Notes: generated from the letters alone by a model not told the origin. DNA of 64,000 nt from an uncultured Acetatifactor sp. (GCA_910583845.1 CAJUAB010000026.1:3313-67312); one strand, 5' to 3'. Shown: positions 1 through 7,464, counted from the first letter of the stretch. Numbers and translations are program-made.

Positions 1-45
1 TGTGAGGCATACAAAGGAGGTGATAGCATCGGGCGGATATTAGTA

Positions 46-459
46 GTGGAATTTTTGGAGTCGGAATACCGCATATTTGAGGAAGTGCTGGCTGTGCTGA
101 ACAAATACCACACTTTTGAGAACCAGCGGATCACTGACGAACCGGCGCTGTCAATCCCTGGCCTTGCAGTCTTTCTAGGCCGCAGGAAAGTATACTGTGC
201 AGGAAAAGAGATCAGCCTCACCACAAAAGAATACGCCATACTCTGCCTGCTCATGGAAAACATGGGGTGTGTCCTTACATACGGACAGATATACCAGAAT
301 GTATGGGGAGAAGAAGCCCTTGGCGGCGAAAACAATATGATAGGCTGCCATATCCGCAGGTTGCGGGGAAAGCTGTCTGTGGAAGAAGGGATTGAACCCT
401 TTCTGATCAAATGCGTCAGGGAAGTGGGGTACTGCTTTGAAGTAAACTCGGAATATTAG
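46..459 (+). CDS. Winged-helix (OmpR/PhoB-type) DNA-binding protein
   Basis: The C-terminal ~100 residues form a trans_reg_C winged helix: a core strand GRRKVYCAGKEISL, the LTTKEYAILCLLMEN recognition region and the VREVGYCF end typical of OmpR/PhoB effector domains. No phosphoreceiver domain is visible, so it would be a stand-alone DNA-binding protein of the mobile element. The GTG at 46 is the first conventional start, but the frame stays open to the window edge, and a strong AAAGGAGGTGATAG ribosome site at 13-26 sits too far (about 25 bases) upstream of that GTG. The true start may therefore be a rare ATC at 28 or lie outside the window. Function as an element regulator is inferred. Confidence 0.7.
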   Translation: MEFLESEYRIFEEVLAVLNKYHTFENQRITDEPALSIPGLAVFLGRRKVYCAGKEISLTTKEYAILCLLMENMGCVLTYGQIYQNVWGEEALGGENNMIGCHIRRLRGKLSVEEGIEPFLIKCVREVGYCFEVNSEY

Positions 460-767
460 CATCGCTTGGCGGCTTGGGAAACGGGGCCGCTTTTTAGCAG
501 GCTGGATAGGGCTGTCTGCAACAGTAGATTTTATGCGACATTTCTCTGCATAGCCGTGTCGCAACTTGCGTTTTCCTACCGTGTTCTGACTGCCAGGCGA
601 CTGCTGGCTGACGGACGCATATTTTATAATCTTCCCCATGGGCTAAAAAGCCAGGGGAGCGGAAATGCCATGCCGGAAATCCCCGGAAAGGGGAAACATG
701 GGCATGCTGATGTCAAGTGCCGAGGGCGGCCTGCCGACAAGGACAAAACTCCATACCATATTGATAC

Positions 768-800
768 ATACCGCAGTCCACCGAGGGGCTGCGGTATTTT
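768..800 (+). terminator. Rho-independent terminator
   Basis: Inverted repeat ATACCGCAG (768-776) and CTGCGGTAT (789-797) followed by a run of T. It lies about 300 bases downstream of the winged-helix gene. Confidence 0.75.
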
Positions 801-860
801 TATGTTCGACAGGATGCCCCATTTTCCCGTCACGATATAGAGAAAACCCCATAAACCTAC

Positions 861-898
861 AAAAGAGCGCACCCCGCAGAAAGGGCCTGCGCTCTTTT
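861..898 (+). terminator. Bidirectional-looking hairpin terminator
   Basis: Perfect 11-bp arms AAAAGAGCGCA (861-871) and TGCGCTCTTTT (888-898), with A-rich and T-rich flanks on the two sides so that it could stop transcription from either direction. It lies 75 bases before the sigma-like gene. Confidence 0.75.
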
Positions 899-972
899 GC
901 TGTCCGGGGGAAATGCCGCGGCCCGCCGCCTGTCCTTCATTTTTTTGAAATTCAAAAAAGGAGGACAAGCCT

Positions 973-1425
973 ATGGCAAAGGCATACAGAATCCCGGATT
1001 ACAGGAAGATGTACCCGGAGGCAGGCGAGGAAGTGATCAGCCTGCTCAGGACCACAGAAAGAAAGATGCAGTACCAGGAATACGACCTCAAGACGGAGCA
1101 GACTGTCATAAGCCAGGAGAACCGGACCATAACGACCATACCCAGCAGGGAGGATTCCCTGGAACGGCTGGCAGAACAGGAGGTGCAGTTTGCCGGGGAA
1201 GCCGAGAGCGTGGAGGAAACCGTGCTGCGGAAACTCCAGTACGCGCAGCTACATAAGGCGCTCTCCCTGCTCCCTGATGATGAGCGGGAGCTGATAGACC
1301 GCCTGTTTTTCCAGGGCCAGACCGAGCGGGAGGCGGCGGAGTACATGGGCATATACCGCAACGCCGTACACAAGCGCAAGAACCGCATCCTGAAGAAGCT
1401 GAAAAATTTTTTTGAAAAAAATTAA
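973..1425 (+). CDS. Sigma-70 region 4-like factor of the mobile element
   Basis: 150 residues. The C-terminal third (about 95-150) reads as a sigma region 4 / helix-turn-helix: HKALSLLPDDERELIDRLFF, QGQTEREAAEYMGI, then a basic recognition helix NAVHKRKNRILKKLKNFF. The N-terminal part is charged and has no recognisable sigma region 2, so it may act as a transcription regulator or an accessory sigma rather than a full sigma factor. The start is an ATG preceded by AAAAAAGGAGG at 954-964. Such proteins are common in Lachnospiraceae integrative elements; a role in element gene control is inferred. Confidence 0.8.
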   Translation: MAKAYRIPDYRKMYPEAGEEVISLLRTTERKMQYQEYDLKTEQTVISQENRTITTIPSREDSLERLAEQEVQFAGEAESVEETVLRKLQYAQLHKALSLLPDDERELIDRLFFQGQTEREAAEYMGIYRNAVHKRKNRILKKLKNFFEKN

Positions 1426-2087
1426 ATTTCAGGGTGTGCAAAACGTCCTGCCAACGTGGAAGTAAGTAGAGGGGAACTTTTCCTCCCCTCTGCCCATTGA
1501 AAAATACCGCCGCCAGGCGGTCATATCCAGCAGCATAGATACGTTAGCTGTCCAGCTTGAAAGAGCAAAGCGGTGCGGAGGACACGCCATGACCACCTGC
1601 AGGGCAACCTGTCAAAAAGATGGCATCAAAGGTGCAGAGCGGCAAATGTCCGTCCCAAAGCGGCCTGTGGCGGGCCGCCTGCCATGACATGGACAGCCTA
1701 TAATGATACTTCCGTCCAGTCACAGCCCCGCAGGAGCGGGAACACGCAATGAGGGCGGCCCGGAGAGATCCTCGGAGGGGTGAGAAACCCATGACGGCCT
1801 TTAAGCCAAGGCCGGTCTTTGCCTGCTGCCTATGGGCGCATCCTGCGCCCGCTCCGGGGAGTAGTGTCGAACAGGGGCAGATAGAAATAAAAGACGAAGG
1901 ACAGGCATTTTCCGGGCCGGGGAATCCCCCGGAGGGGAAATGCCTTCATGATAGAAACTACGGCGGCAGACTGCCAAGGAGCCAGGAGGATGTTCCGAAC
2001 GGCCACGATGGGGACTGCCGCCGTCCTTGTGTCATGAAAACATGAAATATGAGGCAGGAAAGAACCTGCCTCCACAGGAGGGAATGC
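1426..2087 (+). other. Long hairpin-rich non-coding segment
   Basis: About 660 bases with no convincing coding frame on either strand. It contains several strong hairpins: AGAGGGG/CCCCTCT (1468-1491), a GGCCTT/AAGGCC stem around 1795-1816, a perfect GGGCGCA/TGCGCCC stem with a 3-base loop (1834-1850), and GAGGCAGG/CCTGCCTC (2051-2072) just ahead of the next ribosome site. The density of stems inside an otherwise packed gene array suggests a structured RNA, a regulatory leader or a transfer/processing site. Which of these cannot be decided here. Confidence 0.4.
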
Positions 2088-2492
2088 ATGGACCAGAAAA
2101 CAATTGACATGGTAAACCGGATCATGGATACGGAGAGGATGGGATATGCCTGTGTGTACTCGTCAGATGGAAGCGCAAGGGAGGAATACCTGGTCTCAAC
2201 AACGCCTGAGAACCTGGCAGATTTTATCAGCAGCCACCGTGACACAGACAGGATCACTGTCACAGACATTGCGGACAGGCCCCTCCTTGACGTCAGCGGA
2301 GGACTTATCAATGGCAATCCGGGATCGGGGGTACGCACAAGGATATTCAACAGGCTGGCGCAGATCCAGACAGGGGAAAAGGCGGCCGGAGAAGTCCTCC
2401 AGCTTGACAGGCGGCAGGCGGATGCATATTTTGCGGCGGAGGACAGGGCAGTGACCATGGCGGAATACGGCATGGAGTGCGGCATGGGATAA
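2088..2492 (+). CDS. Hypothetical protein of the mobile element
   Basis: 134 residues starting at ATG 2088, chosen because AGGAGGG lies 5-6 bases upstream; an in-frame earlier ATG at 2049 lacks such a site. No recognisable catalytic motif. The N-terminus has an alternating charged/hydrophobic pattern (MDQKTIDMVNRIMDTERMGY) and the C-terminal half is acidic. A perfect 8-bp hairpin (2051-2072) lies directly upstream of the ribosome site and may modulate translation. It is followed after 43 bases by the MazF-type toxin gene, so it occupies the position of an antitoxin, although it shows no ribbon-helix-helix or AbrB signature that I can recognise. Function unknown. Confidence 0.6.
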   Translation: MDQKTIDMVNRIMDTERMGYACVYSSDGSAREEYLVSTTPENLADFISSHRDTDRITVTDIADRPLLDVSGGLINGNPGSGVRTRIFNRLAQIQTGEKAAGEVLQLDRRQADAYFAAEDRAVTMAEYGMECGMG

Positions 2493-2535
2493 GAAATGGA
2501 TGCGGGATCTGCCTGCAGGAAGGGAGGAAACAGAC

Positions 2536-3027
2536 GTGAATATCAAACGGGGCGATATCTACTATGCAGACCTGACGCCGGTGGTCGGGAGCGAGCAGGG
2601 CGGCACACGGCCTGTGCTGATCATACAGAATGACATGGGGAACCGGCACAGCCCCACGGTGATCGCGGCGGCCATTACCAGCAGGCGGGGGAAGAAACCG
2701 CTCCCCACCCACATCAGGCTGGAGGACAGCCCCTGCGGGCTGGAACAGGAATCCACCGTCCTGCTGGAGCAGGTGCGGACCATCGACCGTGCCAGGCTGA
2801 AGGAATACATAGGCCGGGCGGGCAGGACAACCATGCAGGACGTTGACCATGCCATCGCGGTCAGTTTCGGCCTGGACGGGATGCTTTTCACACAGGAGGG
2901 ACAGACGCCACAGGCAGAAAAAGAAACAGGGGCAGGACTTGATGGCAGAAACCAGGTCAGGACCAGGGACAGAAAGGGGGCAGCTTATGAGCGGCAGGAG
3001 ACGGGCATGGGTTTATTGCTCAATTGA
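2536..3027 (+). CDS. MazF/PemK-family endoribonuclease toxin
   Basis: 163 residues from GTG 2536 (GGGAGG about 10 bases upstream). The first ~115 residues carry the family signature: RGDIYYADLTPVVGSEQGG with RPVLIIQND (beta-barrel start and substrate loop), TVIAAAITSR, LPTHIRL, and the conserved VLLEQVRTIDRARL block. MazF-type enzymes cleave single-stranded mRNA. The ~45-residue polar tail after the core (from about FTQEGQTP) is longer than typical MazF (about 110-120 residues). No classical MazE gene is adjacent; the preceding 134-residue protein is the only candidate partner. The end overlaps the next reading frame by about 40 bases. Confidence 0.85.
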   Translation: MNIKRGDIYYADLTPVVGSEQGGTRPVLIIQNDMGNRHSPTVIAAAITSRRGKKPLPTHIRLEDSPCGLEQESTVLLEQVRTIDRARLKEYIGRAGRTTMQDVDHAIAVSFGLDGMLFTQEGQTPQAEKETGAGLDGRNQVRTRDRKGAAYERQETGMGLLLN

Positions 3028-3335
3028 CGCGCCGGAGGATGAAAACGATATGTTAAAGAAACAGCGGGAGCAGCTCTGGGAATATGCGGGTCAGATGGGG
3101 TTTGAAGTGGCGGGGAGCTCCAGCGACACAGGGAGGATTCCGCTGTGGGAGCGCAGCGAGCGGGTTCCGGCGCTTTGTGGATGCCGCCACCAGAGGGGAG
3201 GTGGATGCCCTGCTGGTGGCAGACCGCCGCTGCCTGACGCATTCGTCCATGCAGATGGCGGGGCTCAAGGCGCTGGCAGAGGGCTGCGGCCTGCAGGTAT
3301 ATTCCCCGCTGACCGGGCTGATGGAACTGATATAG
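2987..3335 (+). pseudogene. Small resolvase-N-like gene broken by a 4-bp duplication
   Basis: The first part reads MSGRRRAWVYCSIDAPEDEN and continues in the same frame to LWERS; the rest (SGFRRFVDAATRGEVDALLV, DRRCLTHSSMQMAG, ending GLMELI at 3335) is in another frame. The switch coincides exactly with a tandem AGCGAGCG at 3155-3162; removing one AGCG restores ERSGFRRFVDAATRG. The intact product would be about 115 residues and looks like the N-terminal half of a serine resolvase (the VDALLVADRRCLSH-type motif) without a DNA-binding domain. It starts 40 bases inside the end of the MazF-type gene. A sequencing error is an alternative to a real mutation. Confidence 0.8.
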
Positions 3336-3357
3336 GCAGAAAAGAAAGGCGGGCAGC

Positions 3358-3723
3358 ATGGACCAGAGGGAATTTAAACACTGGCAGGCGGTGACATCCA
3401 GCAGCCAGTACATGTGGGTGGAGGATGCAGTGACACGGCTGAACGGCCGGGGCTGCCTCTATTACACTGGAGGGGAATCGGGGATCTATATGCGCATCAC
3501 CCAGGAGGGGACGCTGCAGGTCGGAAATTATGAGGGAGCCATCCCCCATATCGGGGAGGCGCTGTTCAGACCGGGGGCGGAGAGGAAATGCGGCAGTTTC
3601 AACGAGGCGTTCCAGCAGGCCTGTGAACTGGGCGGCAGGAAGTTTTTGGCGGACATGTTCTCAGGCAGCCAGATCCCCCAGGAGGTGGAAACGGGAGGCA
3701 TGGCACAGTCCATGGGGATGTGA
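3358..3723 (+). CDS. Hypothetical mobile-element protein
   Basis: 121 residues, with GGCAG upstream of the ATG and no transmembrane segment or signal peptide. It has a compact mixed composition (SSSQYMWVEDAVTRLNGRGC, YTGGESGIYMRITQEGTLQV) that looks like a small folded alpha/beta domain; I recognise no family. It lies in the same-strand row of accessory genes between the broken resolvase-like gene and the tiny membrane protein. Function unknown. Confidence 0.6.
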   Translation: MDQREFKHWQAVTSSSQYMWVEDAVTRLNGRGCLYYTGGESGIYMRITQEGTLQVGNYEGAIPHIGEALFRPGAERKCGSFNEAFQQACELGGRKFLADMFSGSQIPQEVETGGMAQSMGM

Positions 3724-3805
3724 GGGTGCAGATCCCCATGGACTGTGTAGCAGTGCAGACTAAAAACAGAGAAAAAAACATATGGAATCGAAGGGAGGGA
3801 AAGAC

Positions 3806-3913
3806 ATGGCGTGGATCATAGGAGCGGCAGTGTTTACCATACTTTTTCTGGCGGCCGTCTATGTGGCGGCAGGTATAGCGGTCAGCGTGGCCGGGAGCTG
3901 CCAGACCGACTGA
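3806..3913 (+). CDS. 35-residue single-pass membrane peptide
   Basis: Too short to appear among long ORFs. Reads MAWIIGAAVFTILFLAAVYV then AAGIAVSVAGSCQTD and a stop: one hydrophobic helix of about 25 residues with a short polar tail. AAGGGAGGG lies 6 bases before the ATG, which supports translation. An in-frame ATG at 3782 would add MESKGGKD but has a poorer ribosome site. Small hydrophobic peptides of this type are common in conjugative elements. It could be a membrane-anchored accessory factor or a toxin-like peptide; no function can be assigned. Confidence 0.5.
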   Translation: MAWIIGAAVFTILFLAAVYVAAGIAVSVAGSCQTD

Positions 3914-4082
3914 AAACCTTTGTCGGTTCTGCGTTCCGCCGCTTTTCCTGAACGGTTGCAGCATTATGCCATATACCGAAAGAACCGTTACCGGAATTTT
4001 AAGGTAAGAACAGCAAGATGGTACCTGCACAAGATAAGGCAGTAAGAATGTGAACAGTAAATATCAAAAGGAGGGGCTAATC

Positions 4083-4274
4083 TTGGGCAGTCAGCAGAGC
4101 AGTACAAATCCCGTTTTCCAGCTGTGCGTCAGCGGTTCTGATGTTATTGTCAGGTTCAGCGAGGAAGAATCGGTGGACGTGAGATGCAGGGTCAGGAATA
4201 TCCTTACAGGTGCCTACGGGGAACGTCTCCAGAGGACGCCGCTGTTGTGTGGGGATGAAAAGCAGCAGGGATAA
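4083..4274 (+). CDS. Small TnpW-like transposon protein
   Basis: 63 residues from TTG 4083, chosen because AAAGGAGGGG lies about 8 bases upstream; an in-frame GTG at 4050 has no such site. The core NPVFQLCVSGSDVIVRFSEE with a downstream RVRNILTGAYGERL resembles the short TnpW proteins found next to large serine recombinases in clostridial elements (a beta-hairpin, then a helix containing the R..L/N..L pattern). It lies 89 bases before the recombinase. The TnpW assignment rests on size, pattern and position, not on a search. Confidence 0.5.
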   Translation: MGSQQSSTNPVFQLCVSGSDVIVRFSEEESVDVRCRVRNILTGAYGERLQRTPLLCGDEKQQG

Positions 4275-4363
4275 TTGCGGCGCACGGCCATGCCGTGGGA
4301 CGTTGAAAACGGAATAACGGCAGGCGGCACAATCCCGCACAACAGCAAGCACGGAGGTGGTGC

Positions 4364-6010
4364 ATGAAACGGGTCTATTGTCTATATAGAGTATCAACCC
4401 AAAAACAGGTGGACAAGAATGAGAACGACATCCCCATGCAGAAAACAGCCTGCCATGAATTTGCAGGCCGCCAGACGGACTGGGTCATTCAGCGGGAGTT
4501 TTCGGAAAAGGGCATTTCAGGATACAAGGTGTCTGCGCAGGACAGGGATGCCATACAGGACTTGAAGGAGGCCGCCCTGAAAGGTGAATTCGACATCCTG
4601 TTGGTTTTCATGTTCGACCGCATCGGCAGGATCGATGACGAGACCCCATTCGTGGTGGAATGGTTTGCCAAGCATGGCATTGAGGTGTGGAGCGCACGGG
4701 AGGGACAGCAGAGGTTCGACAACCATGTGGACAAGCTGATGAATTACCTGCGGTTCTGGCAGGCATCGGGGGAGAGTGAAAAGACCTCTATCCGGATCAG
4801 CAGCAAAATGCAGCAGATGCAGTCGGAGGGGCTGTACACTGGCGGGCCGGTAAAATTCGGTTACTGCCTGGTGGACAGCGGGCTGGTAAACCGGAAAGGT
4901 GCGCCCATCCAGAAATATGAGATAGACCCCATGGAGCAGGAAATCTTGGCCATGATTGACGAGATGACGGTCGAGAAAGGCTATGGCGCATGGAGGCTGG
5001 CGGACCTGTTAAATAAAGAAGGCCACAAAACACGGTCCGGGGAGAAATTCACCGGGACGAAGATCAGCCGCATCCTGAAAGAACCTTATTACTGTGGACG
5101 GCTTGAGGACGGTTCGACTTCGGACGCATTGCAGGCACTCAGGCTCAGAAGTGACGAAACCTACGACAGGATCATGTATATCATGGAGCAGCGCAGCAAA
5201 AGGAATGAGGAAAAACGCCATGTAGCCATGCATACCAAAGGGCGTGCGCTGCTTTCGGGCAATATATTCTGTGCCCACTGCGGCGGGCGGCTGATCTCCA
5301 ACCATTACACGGACAGCTACGAAAGGGCTGACGGCTCTGTATACCGTGTGGACCAGGTCAAGTATTCCTGCTACCACAAGAGCCGCAAGCTCTGCCCATG
5401 TGATGGGCAGACCACCTACCAGGCGGAAAAGGTGGACGGGATGGTCTGCCAGATCATACGGGAAATCTTCAAATCCATGAGCGGCGCGCCGGAGGAAGAA
5501 AAGATACAGGACCTGTTCCAGCGCAGGATAGCCGGGAACCGTGCCATGCAGAAAAAACTTAACTTTGAACTTGGCAAGCACCGGGAACAGCTCACAAAGC
5601 TGCAGATGGAGATCGCCAAGACCCTGACCGGAGACAGCGTTTATTCGCCGGAGGATCTGACACAGGCCATCCAGACCGTCAAAAAGAGGATCGAGGAATC
5701 GGAAACGCAGCTGGAAAAGCTCAAAGAGGAAGAAACACAAAAAAAGCAGGGGATTGAAATGGTCGCGCCGGCCTATAAGCAGTTTAAATCGTGGGCGGAG
5801 GAATTTGATACGGCAACGATGGAGCAAAAGAAGATGATAGCGTGCCAACTGCTCAAACGTGTTGAGGTAGGCAGGGACTACAAGATATCCGTGGAACTCA
5901 ACATGACCTACAGCCAGTTTTGCACGGAATGGAATGCCAATGAGTTTTTGGACACACTGATGCACCCTGCTGACGATGGGCCGATGAGAGCATATCGTAT
6001 CAGGGCATGA
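4364..6010 (+). CDS. Large serine recombinase (element integrase/excisionase)
   Basis: 548 residues. The N-terminal resolvase domain (about 1-150) starts VYCLYRVSTQKQ with the nucleophile Ser11 and contains FMFDRIGR and the RFWQASGESEKTSIRIS helix. A recombinase domain follows (about 155-270: GGPVKFGYCLV, GYGAWRLADLLNKEG, TGTKISRILKEPYYCG). A zinc ribbon has FCAHCGG near 302-308 and YSCYHKSRKLCPC near 334-346. A coiled coil spans about 400-450 (LEKLKEEETQKKQ). Family members cut and rejoin element and chromosomal att sites through 2-base staggered breaks. The gene is the last of the row, as expected for an element end. Confidence 0.92.
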   Translation: MKRVYCLYRVSTQKQVDKNENDIPMQKTACHEFAGRQTDWVIQREFSEKGISGYKVSAQDRDAIQDLKEAALKGEFDILLVFMFDRIGRIDDETPFVVEWFAKHGIEVWSAREGQQRFDNHVDKLMNYLRFWQASGESEKTSIRISSKMQQMQSEGLYTGGPVKFGYCLVDSGLVNRKGAPIQKYEIDPMEQEILAMIDEMTVEKGYGAWRLADLLNKEGHKTRSGEKFTGTKISRILKEPYYCGRLEDGSTSDALQALRLRSDETYDRIMYIMEQRSKRNEEKRHVAMHTKGRALLSGNIFCAHCGGRLISNHYTDSYERADGSVYRVDQVKYSCYHKSRKLCPCDGQTTYQAEKVDGMVCQIIREIFKSMSGAPEEEKIQDLFQRRIAGNRAMQKKLNFELGKHREQLTKLQMEIAKTLTGDSVYSPEDLTQAIQTVKKRIEESETQLEKLKEEETQKKQGIEMVAPAYKQFKSWAEEFDTATMEQKKMIACQLLKRVEVGRDYKISVELNMTYSQFCTEWNANEFLDTLMHPADDGPMRAYRIRA

Positions 6011-6138
6011 ATTTATGCTGAGCGGATAACAGGAGGCTGATCAGAGAAATACTAAAGAAAAGAATTAAACATTGTGTAAGAGTCCGATTCAAATGTATAT
6101 TGCAATTCGTATTTGCATATGCTATAATGCCAGTAGGC

Positions 6139-6164
6139 AAAACGATATGAATAGTCCACATAGG
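6139..6164. repeat. Imperfect direct repeat, copy A (att-site candidate)
   Basis: AAACGATATGAATA followed by GTCCACATAG; copy B at 6320-6345 has the same first 14 bases and ATTCCACATAG. Copy B is the start region of the 28-residue membrane peptide gene on the minus strand; copy A carries a one-base deletion that would break that frame. It lies 130-150 bases past the recombinase gene, so it may be a recombination scar or a relic of a second peptide gene. Confidence 0.5.
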
Positions 6165-6170
6165 ACGGCG

Positions 6171-6202
6171 AAAAGCCCCGGTGTTGCCGCACCGAGGCTT
6201 TT
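6171..6202. terminator. Bidirectional terminator
   Basis: AAAAGCCCCGGTG, short loop, CACCGAGGCTTTT: near-perfect arms with one opposed C/A pair, A-rich on one side and T-rich on the other. It could end the recombinase transcript (plus) and the small membrane peptide transcript (minus). Confidence 0.8.
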
Positions 6203-6253
6203 CTATTCCCAATTTTGGTATGGCAGGGCTTAAGGCCATAGGCTAGTTACCGG

Positions 6254-6340
6254 CTATTCATCACTGTCTAGCCATTTGCATACATAGTAGGCCACTATGC
6301 TTGCCATGACAGAGATGATAAACGATATGAATAATTCCAC
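6254..6340 (-). CDS. 28-residue membrane peptide
   Basis: On the minus strand GTG 6340 opens MELFISFIISVMASIVAYYV followed by CKWLDSDE and a stop. The start is chosen because AAAGGGGGTGA lies 5-6 bases upstream; the longer frame to 6463 lacks a well-placed site. It is a single transmembrane helix ending in CKWLD. I recall similar short peptides (helix ending YYICKWLD) as common small ORFs in Lachnospiraceae, function unknown. Its 5' end includes repeat copy B (6320-6345), also seen 180 bases away beside the mobile element. Confidence 0.5.
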   Translation of the reverse strand: MELFISFIISVMASIVAYYVCKWLDSDE

Positions 6341-6475
6341 ATAGTTCACCCCCTTTCCGTACCAGTCTAGGGGAGGTAACGGAAATATTATAGCATAAAC
6401 GAGAGAAAATAAAAACATAATTTGATAAAATGCTGAAAACATCGCAAGCCCCTTTGTAGACACGCTGTAAACAGT

Positions 6476-6583
6476 GTGCTTTCCTCCTTGATTTTATCGG
6501 CTTTTCGGGGCGTTATATTGTCCGATTCCCGTCAGCAGCTTAGCTTAAAGGAGCGGAAACCTTACATAATAAAGGTTTCCGCT
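6476..6583. repeat. 108-bp direct repeat, left copy
   Basis: Matches 7357-7464 without gaps; I count about 15 differences by eye (roughly 86 percent identity). Both copies begin GTGCTTTCCTCCTTGATTTT and end in the same hairpin (GCGGAAACC...GGTTTCCGC). They bracket the DinJ/YafQ pair and its promoter. Confidence 0.85.
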
Positions 6584-6590
6584 CTTTTTG
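6551..6590 (+). terminator. Terminator inside the left direct repeat
   Basis: Perfect 13-bp arms GAGCGGAAACCTT and AAGGTTTCCGCTC separated by 8 bases and followed by TTTTT. It would insulate the toxin-antitoxin promoter from upstream transcription. Confidence 0.85.
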
Positions 6591-6683
6591 TGTCACAGAC
6601 ATAATACCCCCTGCTATAGAAAAGAGAGTATGAAAAAATGGTGCCGAGGTGTACAAAACTGCGGAAACTCTTATATATTTGAA

Positions 6684-6712
6684 TTGACAATGTGTACTAT
6701 TTGTAGTAGAAT
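6684..6712 (+). promoter_or_regulatory. Sigma-A promoter of the dinJ-yafQ pair
   Basis: TTGACA (6684-6689), 17-base spacer, TAGAAT (6707-6712), 25 bases before the antitoxin ATG. Such promoters are usually autorepressed by the toxin-antitoxin complex. Confidence 0.75.
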
Positions 6713-6737
6713 CAAAGAAAAGAAAGAAGGTATTTAT

Positions 6738-7040
6738 ATGGCAACTACTACACCAACACAAATCAGAATAGAGGAAAACACTAAAAAACAAGCTGTAGAA
6801 CTTTTAGAGGGCTTAGGGCTCAACCTATCCGATGCAGTAAATATGTTTCTTAGACAAGTGATTTTGCAGAATGGAATACCTTTTGAGGTAAAGTATCCCG
6901 ATGACACAATGGAATTTAGGCCTGAAGTTATTGAAGCAATGGAAGAAGCAAAGAAAATTAGCAGAGATCCAAACGTCAAAGGGTACACTGATGTAAAACA
7001 AATGTTTAGGGAGATATTAGAAGATGGAGCTGAAAGTTAA
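6738..7040 (+). CDS. RelB/DinJ-family antitoxin
   Basis: 100 residues. The N-terminus TPTQIRIEENTKKQAVELLE and LGLNLSDAVNMFLRQVILQNG is the ribbon-helix-helix DNA-binding fold of RelB/DinJ antitoxins. The C-terminal third is acidic and helical and should wrap the toxin. The start is ATG 6738 with AAGAAGG 6-8 bases upstream; the longer frame begins before the promoter. It overlaps the toxin gene by 17 bases, the usual coupling. It should repress its own promoter at 6684-6712. Base composition is visibly more AT-rich than the neighbouring genes, which suggests recent acquisition. Confidence 0.9.
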   Translation: MATTTPTQIRIEENTKKQAVELLEGLGLNLSDAVNMFLRQVILQNGIPFEVKYPDDTMEFRPEVIEAMEEAKKISRDPNVKGYTDVKQMFREILEDGAES

Positions 7041-7305
7041 GTATTCCAGCCGGTTTAAAAAGGGATTACGTCTTGCAGTTAAAAGAGGTCTTGATATATC
7101 TCTGTTAGAGGAAGTTGTTGAAAAGTTAAAAGAAAGAATCCCATTGGACGTAAAATATAAAGATCATCCATTAAGTGGAAATTATAAAGGGTATAGAGAA
7201 TGCCACATTCAACCGGATTGGTTGCTGATCTATCTTATTGAGAATGATATATTAACATTGACACTTGTTGACACAGGAACACATGCGGATTTGTTTAAAA
7301 TGTAA
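7024..7305 (+). CDS. YafQ-family RelE-fold mRNA interferase toxin
   Basis: 93 residues. The pattern KVKYSSRFKKGLRLAVKRG, DHPLSGNYKGYRECHIQPDW, LLIYLIENDILTLTLVDTGT and HADLF is diagnostic of YafQ: a ribosome-dependent endoribonuclease with conserved catalytic-site His (CHIQ and GTHADLF), Asp and Phe residues. The start overlaps the end of the DinJ-type antitoxin. Length matches the family (about 90). The flanking 108-bp direct repeats mark the pair as a cassette that could have been inserted or excised as a unit. Confidence 0.9.
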   Translation: MELKVKYSSRFKKGLRLAVKRGLDISLLEEVVEKLKERIPLDVKYKDHPLSGNYKGYRECHIQPDWLLIYLIENDILTLTLVDTGTHADLFKM

Positions 7306-7356
7306 TTGAACAGGATTTATAACCAGTTGGAAGGTATTAGAGAAAAAAGGAAGATA

Positions 7357-7464
7357 GTGCTTTCCTCCTTGATTTTATTGGCTGTTCGGGGCATCATTTC
7401 GTTCGATTTCCGCCAACAGCTTAGTTTAAAACAGCGGAAACCTTGCATAATAAGGGTTTCCGCT
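7357..7464. repeat. 108-bp direct repeat, right copy
   Basis: Gap-free counterpart of 6476-6583, starting 52 bases after the toxin stop. Its terminal hairpin (CAGCGGAAACC/GGTTTCCGCTG) lacks the downstream T run, so it is a weaker terminator than the left copy. Confidence 0.85.

Larger units (their letters stand above)
460..972 (+). other. Non-coding gap with two terminator hairpins
   Basis: No ORF with a credible ribosome site was found on either strand. The stretch holds two strong hairpins (768-800 and 861-898, listed separately), so the regulator upstream and the sigma-like gene downstream are probably separate transcripts. The ORFs that overlap here are low-complexity shadows of each other. 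Confidence 0.5.
1..6170 (+). mobile_element. Distal end of an integrative/conjugative-type element
   Basis: All genes from the window start to the large serine recombinase read on the plus strand and are of the accessory kind: winged-helix regulator, sigma-like factor, MazF-type toxin, TnpW-like small protein and recombinase last. Serine recombinases typically lie at an element end, so the right boundary should be shortly after 6010; a terminator at 6171-6202 and a small chromosomal-type gene at 6254 follow. The left boundary is outside the window, and no conjugation genes are visible here, so calling it conjugative is inference. The exact attachment site is not determined. Confidence 0.7.

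Noticed and set aside
6254..6463. 69-residue holin-like or type I toxin reading frame on the minus strand
   Set aside because: The upstream part has no well-placed ribosome site; AAAGGGGGTGA supports the shorter 28-residue product.
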